From NCBI RefSeq assembly GCF_002454115.1, contig NZ_DKIH01000001.1:160-40043 (forward strand): DNA of 39,884 nt. Direction: 5' to 3'. The position numbers and the translations under genes are program-made. This document shows, in pieces, positions 23,363 to 31,395 of this stretch (within the stretch, counting starts at the first letter, position 1; each line of letters begins with the position of its first letter). A model generated the notes under the pieces. It did no database searches. It saw only the letters and a program-made list of their open reading frames with translations, and was not told the DNA's origin. This DNA is from Sphingopyxis sp. UBA6723. GTDB lineage: Bacteria; Pseudomonadota; Alphaproteobacteria; Sphingomonadales; Sphingomonadaceae.

Positions 23363-24286
23363 TCATTCTTTGCTTTCGTCGTCCCCCAACATCCGCACAT
23401 CAGTCCGCGGATAGGGTATCCGGATCCCAGCCTCCTGGAAGCGGTCCCAAACTCCTAAGAACACCTCACCCTGGATATTGCCGAGCCCTGCCTCGGGGTC
23501 CGAAATCCAGATGCGCAGTTCATGCTCGACGGCGCGTTCGCCAAATGCGGTGATCCACACCGCCGGTTCGGGTTCGTCCAATATGCGCGGGTTCGCCTTC
23601 GCCGTCTCGATGATCAGCCGCTGCGCCTGCCGCAGGTCTGCGTCATAAGGCACCGGAATCCGCATCCGCACCCGCACTTCGGGGCTGGCATAGCTCCAGT
23701 TTTCGACCGCCTGCGTCATCAGCAACTCGTTCGGGATCAGATGCTTTTTGCCGTCGCGGGTGACGACATTGACGGCGCGCACCCCGATCTTGGCGACGCG
23801 GCCCACATTGGGCATCCCGCCGGGCAGCGTCGATCCGCCCATGCTGCTGCCATCACCGACGACGAGCACGTCGCCGGGCTTGATCGACCGGTCCATCAAC
23901 AGGATGATCCCGGCGATCAGGTTGCCGACGGTTTTCTGCAATCCGAAACCGATCGCGAGGCCCGCGGCGCCCGAAAATACCGCCAGCGCGGTCAGGTCGA
24001 TGCCGAGCAGGTCGATACCGAACAGCATAGCAAAGACGAACAGCGCGATCGCGATCAGCTTTTCGGTCAGCAAACGCTGGGTCTGGTCGATATGGGTGTT
24101 GCGGCGGAGCAGCCATTTGGTCGCGCGCAGCACAATCTTGACCGCCAAATACAGCAGGACAGCGACAACGACCGTCGAAAACAGGCTGTAGAGCGACAGG
24201 CGGTACGCGCCGACGTCGAGCCCGATCGCCTTCATCGCGACGACCATCCCGTCGAACCCCTCGCGCAGATTGGCGGCGGTGCTCAT
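23363..24286 (-). CDS. MscS-type mechanosensitive ion channel
   Basis: A 307-residue membrane protein. Two N-terminal hydrophobic segments (LSLYSLFSTVVVAVLLYLAV and IAIALFVFAMLFGIDLLGI) precede the pore-lining helix ALAVFSGAAGLAIGFGLQKTVGNLIAG, rich in Ala and Gly as in MscS. The beta domain follows (RSIKPGDVLVVG, RVAKIGVRAVNVVTRDGKKHLIPNELL). It should release solutes on hypo-osmotic shock. An extra Gly/Ser insert (GDGSSMGGSTLPGGMPNVG) sits in the beta domain. Its ATG overlaps the stop of the upstream beta-lyase gene by 4 nt (ATGA). Confidence 0.92.
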   Translation of the reverse strand: MSTAANLREGFDGMVVAMKAIGLDVGAYRLSLYSLFSTVVVAVLLYLAVKIVLRATKWLLRRNTHIDQTQRLLTEKLIAIALFVFAMLFGIDLLGIDLTALAVFSGAAGLAIGFGLQKTVGNLIAGIILLMDRSIKPGDVLVVGDGSSMGGSTLPGGMPNVGRVAKIGVRAVNVVTRDGKKHLIPNELLMTQAVENWSYASPEVRVRMRIPVPYDADLRQAQRLIIETAKANPRILDEPEPAVWITAFGERAVEHELRIWISDPEAGLGNIQGEVFLGVWDRFQEAGIRIPYPRTDVRMLGDDESKE

Positions 24287-25476
24287 AGTGCCGCAAATCC
24301 GCGGGTCAGATCGGCGATCAGGTCGGCGGGATCCTCGAGTCCGATCGACAGGCGGATAAGCGGGTCGGGGTCAGCCCATTCGGTCGCGGTTCGGATGGGA
24401 TTGCCGGGGACGACCAGACTTTCATAACCGCCCCAGCTGAACCCGATGCCGAACTGCGCCAGCGCGTCGATAAAGCGCGCGCGGCCCGCCGCGTCGGCGC
24501 CTTTCAGGGTGAAGCCGAACAGCCCGCTCGTCCCGCCAAAATCCCGCACCCAGATCGCATGGCCGGGATCGCAGGGCAGCGCCGGATGGAGAACGCGGCC
24601 CACATCAGCCCGCGCCGCGAGCCAGTCGGCGACCACCAGACCATTTACGCTGTGCCGCGCCATGCGCACGTCGAGCGTGCGCAGGCCGCGCAGCATCAGC
24701 GCGCAATCGTCGGGCGACACCGCCTGCCCCAACTGATACGCGGCGCTGCGCAGCCGCGGCCACACCGCTTTGGTCGCGGTCAGCGATCCCATCATCGCGT
24801 CGCTGTGGCCGCCGACATATTTGGTCAGGCTCATCATCGTCACGTCGACGCCATGCGCCAGCGCCGGAAACAGCAGCGACGTCGCCCACGTGTTGTCGAG
24901 CATCGTCAGCACCCCGCGCTCGCGCGCCACCGCCGTAATCGCAGGAATGTCCTGCACCTCAAAGGTCAGGCTCCCCGGCGATTCGAGGAAGATCAGCCGC
25001 GTTTCCGGCCGGATCAGATCGGCAATATCCGCCCCGACGAGCGGATCATAATAGGTGGTCGCCACGCCATAGCGCGCCAGCAGCCCGTCGCAAAAGGCGC
25101 GCGTCGGCTCATACGCGCTGTCGACCATCAGCAGATGATCGCCGGGCGCCAGCAACGCCAGCAGCCCCGCCGAATTGGCCGCGACCCCCGACGGGTACAG
25201 CAAAGTCCCCGCCGCGCCCGTCTCCATCTCGGTCAGCGCGTCTGCCAGTGCCCACACGGTCGGCGTCCCACGGCGACCGTAGTACAGTTTGTCGTGCGTC
25301 GCATGACCCCGCGCCTCAAGGTCGGCCATATTGTCGTACAGGATCGTCGAGGCGCGCCACACCGGCGGGTTGACAACCCCGCCGCCCAGCCGCGGATCGC
25401 CCGTCCACTCGGGCCGCCGCCCGCCCTGCACCAGCTTGGTGGCGGGGCGGAGGCTCTCGTCGTCGCTTTTGCTCAT
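24283..25476 (-). CDS. metC: cystathionine beta-lyase-type PLP enzyme
   Basis: A 397-residue Cys/Met-metabolism PLP enzyme (fold type I). YYGRRGTPTVWALADALTEME is the substrate/PLP region, TLLYPSGVAANSAGLLALL binds the phosphate, MLDNTWATSLLFPAL holds the Asp, and SLTKYVGGHSDAMMGS holds the PLP lysine. FGIGFSWGGYESLVVPG is characteristic of beta-lyases rather than gamma-synthases. It cleaves cystathionine to homocysteine, pyruvate and ammonia. It is upstream of the mscS-like gene in an overlapping pair and downstream of the sulfurtransferase gene, giving a small sulfur-metabolism cluster with hairpin copy C between. Confidence 0.85.
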   Translation of the reverse strand: MSKSDDESLRPATKLVQGGRRPEWTGDPRLGGGVVNPPVWRASTILYDNMADLEARGHATHDKLYYGRRGTPTVWALADALTEMETGAAGTLLYPSGVAANSAGLLALLAPGDHLLMVDSAYEPTRAFCDGLLARYGVATTYYDPLVGADIADLIRPETRLIFLESPGSLTFEVQDIPAITAVARERGVLTMLDNTWATSLLFPALAHGVDVTMMSLTKYVGGHSDAMMGSLTATKAVWPRLRSAAYQLGQAVSPDDCALMLRGLRTLDVRMARHSVNGLVVADWLAARADVGRVLHPALPCDPGHAIWVRDFGGTSGLFGFTLKGADAAGRARFIDALAQFGIGFSWGGYESLVVPGNPIRTATEWADPDPLIRLSIGLEDPADLIADLTRGFAAL

Positions 25477-25551
25477 CCGCCCCTGTTAACGACACGCAGG
25501 GTAAAATCCAGAGGTGGGCTTTGTCCCTCCCGCGTAGCGGAACCAAATTAT

Positions 25552-25630
25552 CTCACACAAAGACACAAAGAGGGCAGTTCGTGCGCGCACCGTGGGCGCG
25601 AGAACTGCCCTCTTTGTGTCTTTGTGTGAG
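25552..25630. repeat. stand-alone hairpin, CTCACACAAAG family, copy C
   Basis: A 79-nt palindrome with perfect 29-nt arms (25552-25580 and 25602-25630). Each begins CTCACACAAAGACACAAAG and continues with AGGGCAGTTC. The 21-nt centre can partly pair again. The flanks show TTAT on the left and TCA on the right as in copy A, and a farther inverted pair CGCGTAGCG (25531-25539) / CGCTACGCG (25640-25648). It lies between the beta-lyase start and the sulfurtransferase stop. Confidence 0.95.
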
Positions 25631-25687
25631 TCAAAATAACGCTACGCGCGGGCATCGATTGATCGCCCGCGCCTCACGATACCCGCT

Positions 25688-26530
25688 TCAAGCCGCGCCG
25701 GTCGCCTTCGGCGTTGCCGGGTCGGCGCCCCATTCGGTCCAGCTGCCGTCGTACACCGCGACATCCTCCTTGCCGAGCAGATGTGCGCCAAAAGCCACGA
25801 CGGTTGCGGTCATGCCGCTGCCGCAGGTGGTGACCAGCGGTTTGTCGAGATCGATCCCGGCGGCGTCGAAGGCGGCCTTCAGATCCTCACCCTGTTTCCA
25901 GGTGCCGTCGGCGTTGAACAGTGCGCTGTGCGGCAGGCTGCGCGAATTGGGAATATGGCCGGGCGCCAGACCCGGACGCGGATCGCGTTCCTCGCCGGTG
26001 AAGCGTGCCGCGGGGCGCGCATCGACGACCTGTTCGGCGCCGCTGTCGAGATTGGCGAGCATCTGGTCCTTGGTCCGCACCGCCTTGGCATCGCGCCACA
26101 CGGTGAAGTGACGGTGGCGCAGGGTCTGCTTGCCCATTTCAAGCGCGCGGCCCTCGGCCTTCCACTTCGCCAGCCCGCCGTCGAGCAGCGCGACATCATG
26201 CGCGCCGAACAATTTGAGCAGCCACCAGGCGCGCGCCGCGCTTTTCAGCGGGCTGTCGTCGTAAAGCACAATACGGCTGCCATCGCCCAGACCCAGCGAC
26301 TGCATCCGGCTGGCGAATTTTTCGGCCTGCGGCGCCATATTGTCGATATCGCTCGACGGGTCGGTCAGTTCGGCCAAGTCCATGAAAACCGCGCCCGGGA
26401 TATGCCCCGCTTCATATTCGGCACGCGCATCGCGTCCCGAATCGCCCATGAATTTCGTCGCGTCCACGACCCGCAGGTCCGACGCCCCCAGTTCGCGTTC
26501 CAGCCAGTCGGTTGAGACCAAGGCGTCCAT
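25688..26530 (-). CDS. sseA: 3-mercaptopyruvate sulfurtransferase
   Basis: A 280-residue protein with two rhodanese domains. The first has RAEYEAGHIPGAVFMDLAEL and WWLLKLFGAHDVALLDGGLAKW; the second has ARPAARFTGEERDPRPG, APGHIPNSRSLPHSALF, and the active loop VTTCGSGMTATVVAFGAHLLG. The CGSGMT loop is that of mercaptopyruvate sulfurtransferases rather than thiosulfate rhodaneses. It moves sulfur from 3-mercaptopyruvate to thiols or cyanide, in the cytoplasm. AGGAG lies 7 nt before the ATG at 26528-26530. It shares direction with the metC-like gene downstream, consistent with cysteine/sulfur handling. Confidence 0.9.
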   Translation of the reverse strand: MDALVSTDWLERELGASDLRVVDATKFMGDSGRDARAEYEAGHIPGAVFMDLAELTDPSSDIDNMAPQAEKFASRMQSLGLGDGSRIVLYDDSPLKSAARAWWLLKLFGAHDVALLDGGLAKWKAEGRALEMGKQTLRHRHFTVWRDAKAVRTKDQMLANLDSGAEQVVDARPAARFTGEERDPRPGLAPGHIPNSRSLPHSALFNADGTWKQGEDLKAAFDAAGIDLDKPLVTTCGSGMTATVVAFGAHLLGKEDVAVYDGSWTEWGADPATPKATGAA

Positions 26531-26712
26531 GTCATGCTCCTGTTGCGACCGATCGGAACCTTGTTGTCCCTTCGCCGGTCATCCTGCGCGCTTCTTTCCG
26601 GGGAGGACAAGCCTATGCCCCGCCGTGCTGTTTTTCAAGCACGGTGGCGCTGTGCCTCAGCCAATGCTGCGCCGCAACAAGAATTCAGCGCTTCGGACGG
26701 GCCCGAACGATT

Positions 26713-28026
26713 CTATTGAGTGCGTTGGATTGCAGTGGCGCGCGCACCAGGGCGATCGACCTGATAGACGGCGCGGTCGAGCGGCAATGGCGCCAGCTTG
26801 TCATGAGGACCCGTGCCTTGCTGGCGGCCGAGCACAAAACTGCCGGCGTTCTGGCCAAACGCCTCGCCCTCGCCGTCCCAATGATAGGTCACATCAAGCG
26901 CCATCACCGGCACCAACATGGGCTTGCCGCCGATCATCAGCGGTTCGATCGCGGTGCGCGGCAGCATGACTTCGGTCGACAATTCTTCGCCTGCGCCAGC
27001 ATCGAGGGTCATGTCGTCGCGCAGCACGCTGCCCCCGGCCCCGTCAAAGAAGCGGCCCAACACCGCTTCGGGCATCGCCGATCCCTGATTGAGCGCGATG
27101 CGGACCATCAGTCCGGTCGCGGGCAAAATGCCCTGATTGATCAGATGGAGCGAGAATGCGACGACGACATGATCGGGCGCAAAGCGGATGCCGCGAATGT
27201 CGAGCGCCATGCCGACGACAGCGCGTCGTTCCCCCGCCGCACGATTGACCAGCGGCGATGCGGGCCGCGGTGCTGCGGGCAGCGTGGGAGGAGCAGGAAC
27301 CGACGCAGGCGCTGGGCGCGGCGCGGGCGGGGTCGCAGCGCGCGGCGCTGGAGGCGGAACGGCGGGACGGGGTGCGTCGATCACGGTATCGTCGGTCGGA
27401 CCCGCCAGCGTCGGACGGCGGCGCCAATACCACAGCCCGGCCCCGAGCGCGGCGAAGACTACGAGAATCCAGGCCCAAAGCGGCGTACCGGAGGGCGCCT
27501 CACCCGGCGTCGCCGCGATCGGCGTGGCGTCGGTTTCGGGCGCGACAGCAACGGTCGGCGCCGCAACCTCGGGCGTTGTCGATTCTAGCGGTGGCAGCGC
27601 GGCGCTGCTCTGCCCCGACGAATCGGACGCAGCATCCGGGGCTGCGGGCACCGCGCGCGATGTATCTGGTGCAGCGGTGTCGCGCCGGATCGGGCTCGGT
27701 GCGGGTGATGGCGAGGTCGTCGTCGGCTGGGTTGGCGTCACGCGCGGCGGCGCAGGGGTCGGTGTGGGCGCCGGATTCGGCGTCGGTTGCTGCGATCCGC
27801 GCCGTTCGTTCGGCGCAACCGGCGGCAGGCCATTGTCGGACGGGCCCTGCACTCCCGGCGCGCGACCGTCATTGGCGGGAGGCAGGCGAAAGATCGACGA
27901 CGGCGCAGGGGTCGGCGTTTCCGTGTCCTGCGCGCGCGCGGTCGCAGTCGCCGTCAGCGCGAGCACCAGCGCAAACAACGGCAAACGCGCCGCGCTGCTG
28001 CTTTGCCCGAAATTCCTGTCCGTCAT
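26713..28026 (-). CDS. proline-rich single-span membrane protein, uncharacterised
   Basis: A 437-residue protein I do not recognise. A signal-like segment (LPLFALVLALTATATARAQ) is followed by a long low-complexity region rich in Pro, Thr, Ser and Ala (residues ~35-180). A transmembrane helix (LWAWILVVFAALGAGLWYW) with RRR after it comes next, then a second Pro/Ala-rich linker, and a folded C-terminal domain of about 170 residues (AVVGMALDIRGIRFAPDHVVVAFSLHLIN and MLPRTAIEPLMIGGKPMLVPVMALDV). By the positive-inside rule the C-terminal domain would be cytoplasmic and the first Pro-rich part periplasmic. It stands alone on the minus strand. Confidence 0.75.
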   Translation of the reverse strand: MTDRNFGQSSSAARLPLFALVLALTATATARAQDTETPTPAPSSIFRLPPANDGRAPGVQGPSDNGLPPVAPNERRGSQQPTPNPAPTPTPAPPRVTPTQPTTTSPSPAPSPIRRDTAAPDTSRAVPAAPDAASDSSGQSSAALPPLESTTPEVAAPTVAVAPETDATPIAATPGEAPSGTPLWAWILVVFAALGAGLWYWRRRPTLAGPTDDTVIDAPRPAVPPPAPRAATPPAPRPAPASVPAPPTLPAAPRPASPLVNRAAGERRAVVGMALDIRGIRFAPDHVVVAFSLHLINQGILPATGLMVRIALNQGSAMPEAVLGRFFDGAGGSVLRDDMTLDAGAGEELSTEVMLPRTAIEPLMIGGKPMLVPVMALDVTYHWDGEGEAFGQNAGSFVLGRQQGTGPHDKLAPLPLDRAVYQVDRPGARATAIQRTQ

Positions 28027-28143
28027 TATGATTCTGCGATCCCGAATTGTTTATCTTGGTCCAACCCGCTGAATTGGCGCTGAACCCGGCGCATTTCCCA
28101 TCCCATCGGTGACAAAGGCCGCGCTGCGCCCTAGACGGTTTCC

Positions 28144-28614
28144 ATGAGTGATTCCAGCCATCCACCGCTCGCGCCCAAACATCTGGGCCAGTCCAGCGAC
28201 CTTCCTGCCGCGCCGCAAGCCGCCGTCCTCGACTATGTTCCCAATCCGCGCGCAGGCGAATTGTATTTGGTGCGCTTTGCCGCACCCGAATTTACCTCGC
28301 TCTGCCCGGTCACCGGCCAGCCCGACTTTGCGCATCTGGTGATCGACTATGCGCCGGGCGAGACGATCGTCGAATCGAAGAGCCTGAAACTCTTTCTCGG
28401 CTCGTTCCGCAACCACGCCGGGTTCCACGAGGATTGCACCGTCGGCATCGGCCGCCGCCTGTTCGACGAGATGCAGCCTTTATGGCTGCGCATCGGCGGC
28501 TACTGGTACCCGCGTGGCGGTATCCCGATCGACGTCTTCTGGCAATCGGGACCGCCGCCTGAAGGACTCTGGCTGCCCGATCAGGGCGTCGCCCCTTATC
28601 GCGGCCGCGGTTGA
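28144..28614 (+). CDS. queF: NADPH-dependent 7-cyano-7-deazaguanine reductase
   Basis: A 156-residue, YkvM-type (single-domain) QueF. The catalytic Cys is in FTSLCPVTGQPDFA, the substrate Glu/Ser region is PGETIVESKSLKLFLGSFRNH, and DCTVGIGRRLFDEM and PRGGIPIDVFW complete the family pattern. It reduces preQ0 nitrile to preQ1 with NADPH for queuosine tRNA modification. No other queuosine genes (queC, queD, queE, tgt) are in the window. It converges with the membrane protein gene, with 19 nt of overlap. Confidence 0.95.
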   Translation: MSDSSHPPLAPKHLGQSSDLPAAPQAAVLDYVPNPRAGELYLVRFAAPEFTSLCPVTGQPDFAHLVIDYAPGETIVESKSLKLFLGSFRNHAGFHEDCTVGIGRRLFDEMQPLWLRIGGYWYPRGGIPIDVFWQSGPPPEGLWLPDQGVAPYRGRG

Positions 28615-29102
28615 CCCGGCCATGCGAGCGTCGCGTAAATCCAGCCGATCATGAACAATTGCACCGGCGCGCGGACCAGCAGATAGGCAGGCCCCAATGC
28701 ATGGCCGCCGACCGGCGCGTGGACGACCGCAGCATAGACATTGGCGGGAAAAAAGACGACCAGCACGGCGATTGCCGCCCACGCGCTGATCCGCCGCGTG
28801 CGCGGCGCCAACAGACCCGCGGCGACGAGCAGTTCGAGCAACCCGGTCACCCACACCAGTTCCAGCCGCCACGGCACCCACGCCGGCAGCATCTGACGCA
28901 TGTCCTCCGCGATCAGAAAATGCCCCGACGCGGTAAAGACGAAGCAGCAGGCGGCCCCAAAAGCGGCGGCAGTTTGCCGGGGCCGCCCGCGCAGTTGCTG
29001 CACCAGCACCGGCGCAGTCAGCAGCGCCAGCATGACGATCAAATTGGTCCAGATGATCTGTCTCCCAACGTCACGGCGCGGTTCCTGCCATCCGGGCGGC
29101 AT
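28596..29102 (-). CDS. DoxX-like integral membrane protein
   Basis: A 168-residue protein with four or five hydrophobic helices: IWTNLIVMLALLTAPVLV, AAAFGAACCFVFTASGHFLI, LVWVTGLLELLVAAGLLAP and ISAWAAIAVLVVFFPANVYAAVVH. GLLELLVAAGLL and PANVYAA match DoxX-like proteins and the same positions in the protein at 4391-4798. It is divergent from the thioesterase gene and convergent with queF. The start at 29102 is the first usable ATG; a start at the internal Met before LALLT is possible. Confidence 0.72.
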   Translation of the reverse strand: MPPGWQEPRRDVGRQIIWTNLIVMLALLTAPVLVQQLRGRPRQTAAAFGAACCFVFTASGHFLIAEDMRQMLPAWVPWRLELVWVTGLLELLVAAGLLAPRTRRISAWAAIAVLVVFFPANVYAAVVHAPVGGHALGPAYLLVRAPVQLFMIGWIYATLAWPGQPRPR

Positions 29103-29161
29103 AAAGTCAACACTGTTAACTTAGCGCGGCGCCGACGTTTTCATCTTTCCGTCACATTTTG

Positions 29162-29177
29162 TTGACACTAGTGTAAA
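29162..29177. promoter_or_regulatory. palindrome upstream of the thioesterase gene
   Basis: The perfect 10-bp palindrome ACACTAGTGT (29165-29174) extends to TTGACACTAGTGTAAA with one mismatch pair. It ends 4 nt before the thioesterase ATG at 29182 and lies in the divergent region with the DoxX-like gene. Its form suits a TetR-like dimer. No candidate regulator is adjacent. Confidence 0.45.
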
Positions 29178-29181
29178 TGTC

Positions 29182-29592
29182 ATGACCGCAGCCTCACTCC
29201 CGCACGACCACCCCATCGCCGTTGGCGCCGACCAGATCGATTTCATGGGTCATGTCAACAATGCTCATTATCTGAGCTGGGTGCAGGATGCGGTGCTGTC
29301 GCACTGGCGCCATATCGCGCCGCCCGAAGCGGTGGCGCAGCATCTGTGGGTCGCGCTGAAGCACGAGATCACTTATCGCCGCCCCGCCTTTCTCGACGAC
29401 CAGGTCATCGCGACGGTGATCCTCGAAAAGGTCCAGGGCGCCCGCGCCTTCTACGAAACGATCATCAAGCGCGGCGAGGATGTGCTGGCCGAGGTCAAAT
29501 CGAGCTGGTGCTGCATCGACGCCGAAACGCTGCGCCCGGCAAGGCTGGCGAGCGACGTGATTGCGCGCTTCTTTCCGGGTGAGAAGGTTTAG
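29182..29592 (+). CDS. acyl-CoA thioesterase, hotdog fold (4HBT-like)
   Basis: A 136-residue hotdog-fold thioesterase. DQIDFMGHVNNAHYLSWVQDAV carries the Asp of the 4-hydroxybenzoyl-CoA thioesterase active site and the GHVNN block; HEITYRRPAFLDDQVIATVILEKVQGARAFYET follows. It hydrolyses acyl-CoA thioesters in the cytoplasm. It is divergent from a DoxX-like gene, with a palindromic site just before its ATG, and convergent with the P450 gene (4-nt stop overlap at 29589-29592). The acyl group is not predictable. Confidence 0.87.
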   Translation: MTAASLPHDHPIAVGADQIDFMGHVNNAHYLSWVQDAVLSHWRHIAPPEAVAQHLWVALKHEITYRRPAFLDDQVIATVILEKVQGARAFYETIIKRGEDVLAEVKSSWCCIDAETLRPARLASDVIARFFPGEKV

Positions 29593-30875
29593 GCTGCCTC
29601 AAACCGAATCGGTAGCCGTTTCAATCCGCCGACGAACACCGATTCGACGCGGGCCGGTTCGCCGGTCAGTTCCAGGCTTTGGATCCGCGGCAACAGCTCT
29701 TCCATCAAGATCCGCATTTCCATGCGCGCCAGATGCTGGCCGAGGCAGACATGCGCGCCGAAGCCAAAGGCGATCTGCTGGTTCATTTCGCGGTCGGGGT
29801 TAAACGCGAACGGATCGGCGAACACATCCTCGTCGCGGTTGGCCGAGACATAGTTGAGCATCAGCCAGTCGCCGGCACTTATGGTCTGGCCGCCGATTTC
29901 GACATCTTCTTTTGCGCTGCGCATGAAATGCTGGACCGGGGTGGTCCAGCGAATCGCTTCCTCGATCAGCCCGGCCTTGTCGGTCGCCGCATCACTAAAG
30001 CGCGCGAACAGTGCGGGGTTCTTGGCCAGTTCCATGATCGCACCCGCGGTCGATGCGCTCGTCGTGTCGTGCCCCGCGGTCGCCACGATCATGTAATAGC
30101 CCGACATTTCGCGGTCGGGGATCTGCTCGCCATTGATCGTGGCATTGGCGATCACTGTCGCGATATCCTCACGCGGACGGGCGCGGCGTTCGGAGGTCAG
30201 GGCGCCGAAGTAATTTTCGAAATCGGCGATCACATAGTTGAGCATCGCGATCGCCTGCTCGGCGCTGGTGATCGCCTCACGGCTGCGGTTCAGTTCGGGG
30301 TCGGTCGGCCCGAACAATTGCTGCGTCAGCATCAGCATCCGCGGCTCGTCCTCGGGCGGCACCCCCAAGATGTCCATGATCACACGCAGCGGATAATGCG
30401 CGGCGACATCGCGGGCGAAGTCGCATTCGCCGCCCTGCGCCAACATCTGATCGACGGTTTCGCGGGCGATCTGGCGGATGCGCTCTTCGACGATCTTCAA
30501 ATTCTTCGGCATGAACCAGCTCTGGGTCAGCAACCGGTATTTCATATGGTCGGGGGCGTCCATCTGGACCAGCGAGCGGATCAGATGGCCGTCATTGTTC
30601 GGGGTCGCGGCGCGCGCCAGCGCCTCGCCATCGCGGTTGGTCAGCACCGTCGGGCGGATGCCGTTGGCAAAGCGCTGCGGGTCGCGGCTGATCGCCATGA
30701 TGTCGGCGTGGCGGGTGACGAGCCAGAACGGGTCATGGTCGTGGTTCTCGGCGACCGCCAGCGGCGCATTGGCGCGCGCCCACATCAACTGCTCGTGCAG
30801 CGGATCCCATTGGCCGTATGCGACGGGGTCGACGACGGCGGCGGCTACCTCTCGAGGCAATATCGGTTTTGTCAT
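29589..30875 (-). CDS. cytochrome P450 (soluble, bacterial)
   Basis: A 428-residue P450. The I-helix oxygen-binding motif is TAGHDTTSAS, the K-helix ExxR is in LIEEAIRWTTPVQHFMR, and the haem loop is FGFGAHVCLGQHLARMEM with the Cys ligand. It has no membrane anchor and so needs a ferredoxin and ferredoxin reductase. It belongs to the group of bacterial P450s that hydroxylate terpenoid, steroid or alkyl chains; the substrate is not assigned. The ATG at 30873-30875 gives MTKPILPREVAAAV; the extension to 30953 overlaps the globin-like gene. It is transcribed after the globin-like gene with a gap of ~70 nt. Confidence 0.92.
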   Translation of the reverse strand: MTKPILPREVAAAVVDPVAYGQWDPLHEQLMWARANAPLAVAENHDHDPFWLVTRHADIMAISRDPQRFANGIRPTVLTNRDGEALARAATPNNDGHLIRSLVQMDAPDHMKYRLLTQSWFMPKNLKIVEERIRQIARETVDQMLAQGGECDFARDVAAHYPLRVIMDILGVPPEDEPRMLMLTQQLFGPTDPELNRSREAITSAEQAIAMLNYVIADFENYFGALTSERRARPREDIATVIANATINGEQIPDREMSGYYMIVATAGHDTTSASTAGAIMELAKNPALFARFSDAATDKAGLIEEAIRWTTPVQHFMRSAKEDVEIGGQTISAGDWLMLNYVSANRDEDVFADPFAFNPDREMNQQIAFGFGAHVCLGQHLARMEMRILMEELLPRIQSLELTGEPARVESVFVGGLKRLPIRFEAA

Positions 30876-30945
30876 GAAACTGATGCTGCCGCGATTCGAA
30901 AGGCTTGTCGAGGGGTTCGACCTCTCCGCCCACTTCGTCTTTATC

Positions 30946-31395
30946 TCACGCAACCTGCGGCGCCCCCGCGGGCATCGCGCTCGCCCATTCGGCGCGCGCC
31001 TTGCGGATCATTGCCTTCAGCGCGTCGGCATGGCGCTGCCATGCCGCGGCAGTCGCATCGCTCCACACCGGCGCTGCCGCCAACTCCAATTCCCCGACGG
31101 TCCTATCGATAAAGGCATCATATTCGGCGATCGGCAGCGCGCCGTAATTGCGATGGGTGAACACCAGTTCGGCGATCAGCGGCCACACCCAGCCTTCGCG
31201 CTGCGCCAGCCCCAGCATCATCGCAAGCGTCTCGTCGGTCATCCGCCGCGATGCGGCATCGACCGAAATGAAGCTGGCGCGGCGGTTGGGATAGGCGTCG
31301 AAGAAGCGCTCGAACAGTGGAAGGCGGATGTCGATGCCGGCGTCGGCGACGGCGATCAGGCTCGCCTCCATCAACGCGGCATCGGCGTCGCTCAT
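30946..31395 (-). CDS. globin-like alpha-helical protein
   Basis: A 149-residue, mostly helical protein: EASLIAVADAGIDIRLPLFERFFDAYPNRRASF in the first third, MTDETLAMMLGLAQREGWVWPLIAELVFTHRNYG in the middle, and FIDRTVGELELAAAPVWSD at the start of the last third, followed by AWQRHADALKAMI. The length, the helix layout, the FFDAYP(N/D) phrase, a central His (FTHRNYG) in the F-helix region and a final helix with Trp resemble bacterial globins, but I could not confirm the haem contacts. Its ATG overlaps the stop of the HerA-like gene (ATGA, 31392-31395), so it is translated from that operon. Confidence 0.5.
   Translation of the reverse strand: MSDADAALMEASLIAVADAGIDIRLPLFERFFDAYPNRRASFISVDAASRRMTDETLAMMLGLAQREGWVWPLIAELVFTHRNYGALPIAEYDAFIDRTVGELELAAAPVWSDATAAAWQRHADALKAMIRKARAEWASAMPAGAPQVA

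Noticed and set aside
6238..25630. Three copies of the CTCACACAAAG repeat as a possible dispersed CRISPR
   Set aside because: Copies are many kb apart, each is an inverted pair, there are no regular spacers and no cas genes in the window.
26531..26712. Possible sulfur- or SAM-responsive riboswitch before the sulfurtransferase gene
   Set aside because: I looked for a SAM-II-like pseudoknot or an equivalent long stem and found none; only a normal AGGAG ribosome site is visible.
30940..30954. TTATCTCACGCAACC, similar to the start of the CTCACACAAAG repeat
   Set aside because: Only the first ~13 nt resemble it, there is no inverted partner, and most of it lies in the end of the globin-like coding region. 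Probably chance.
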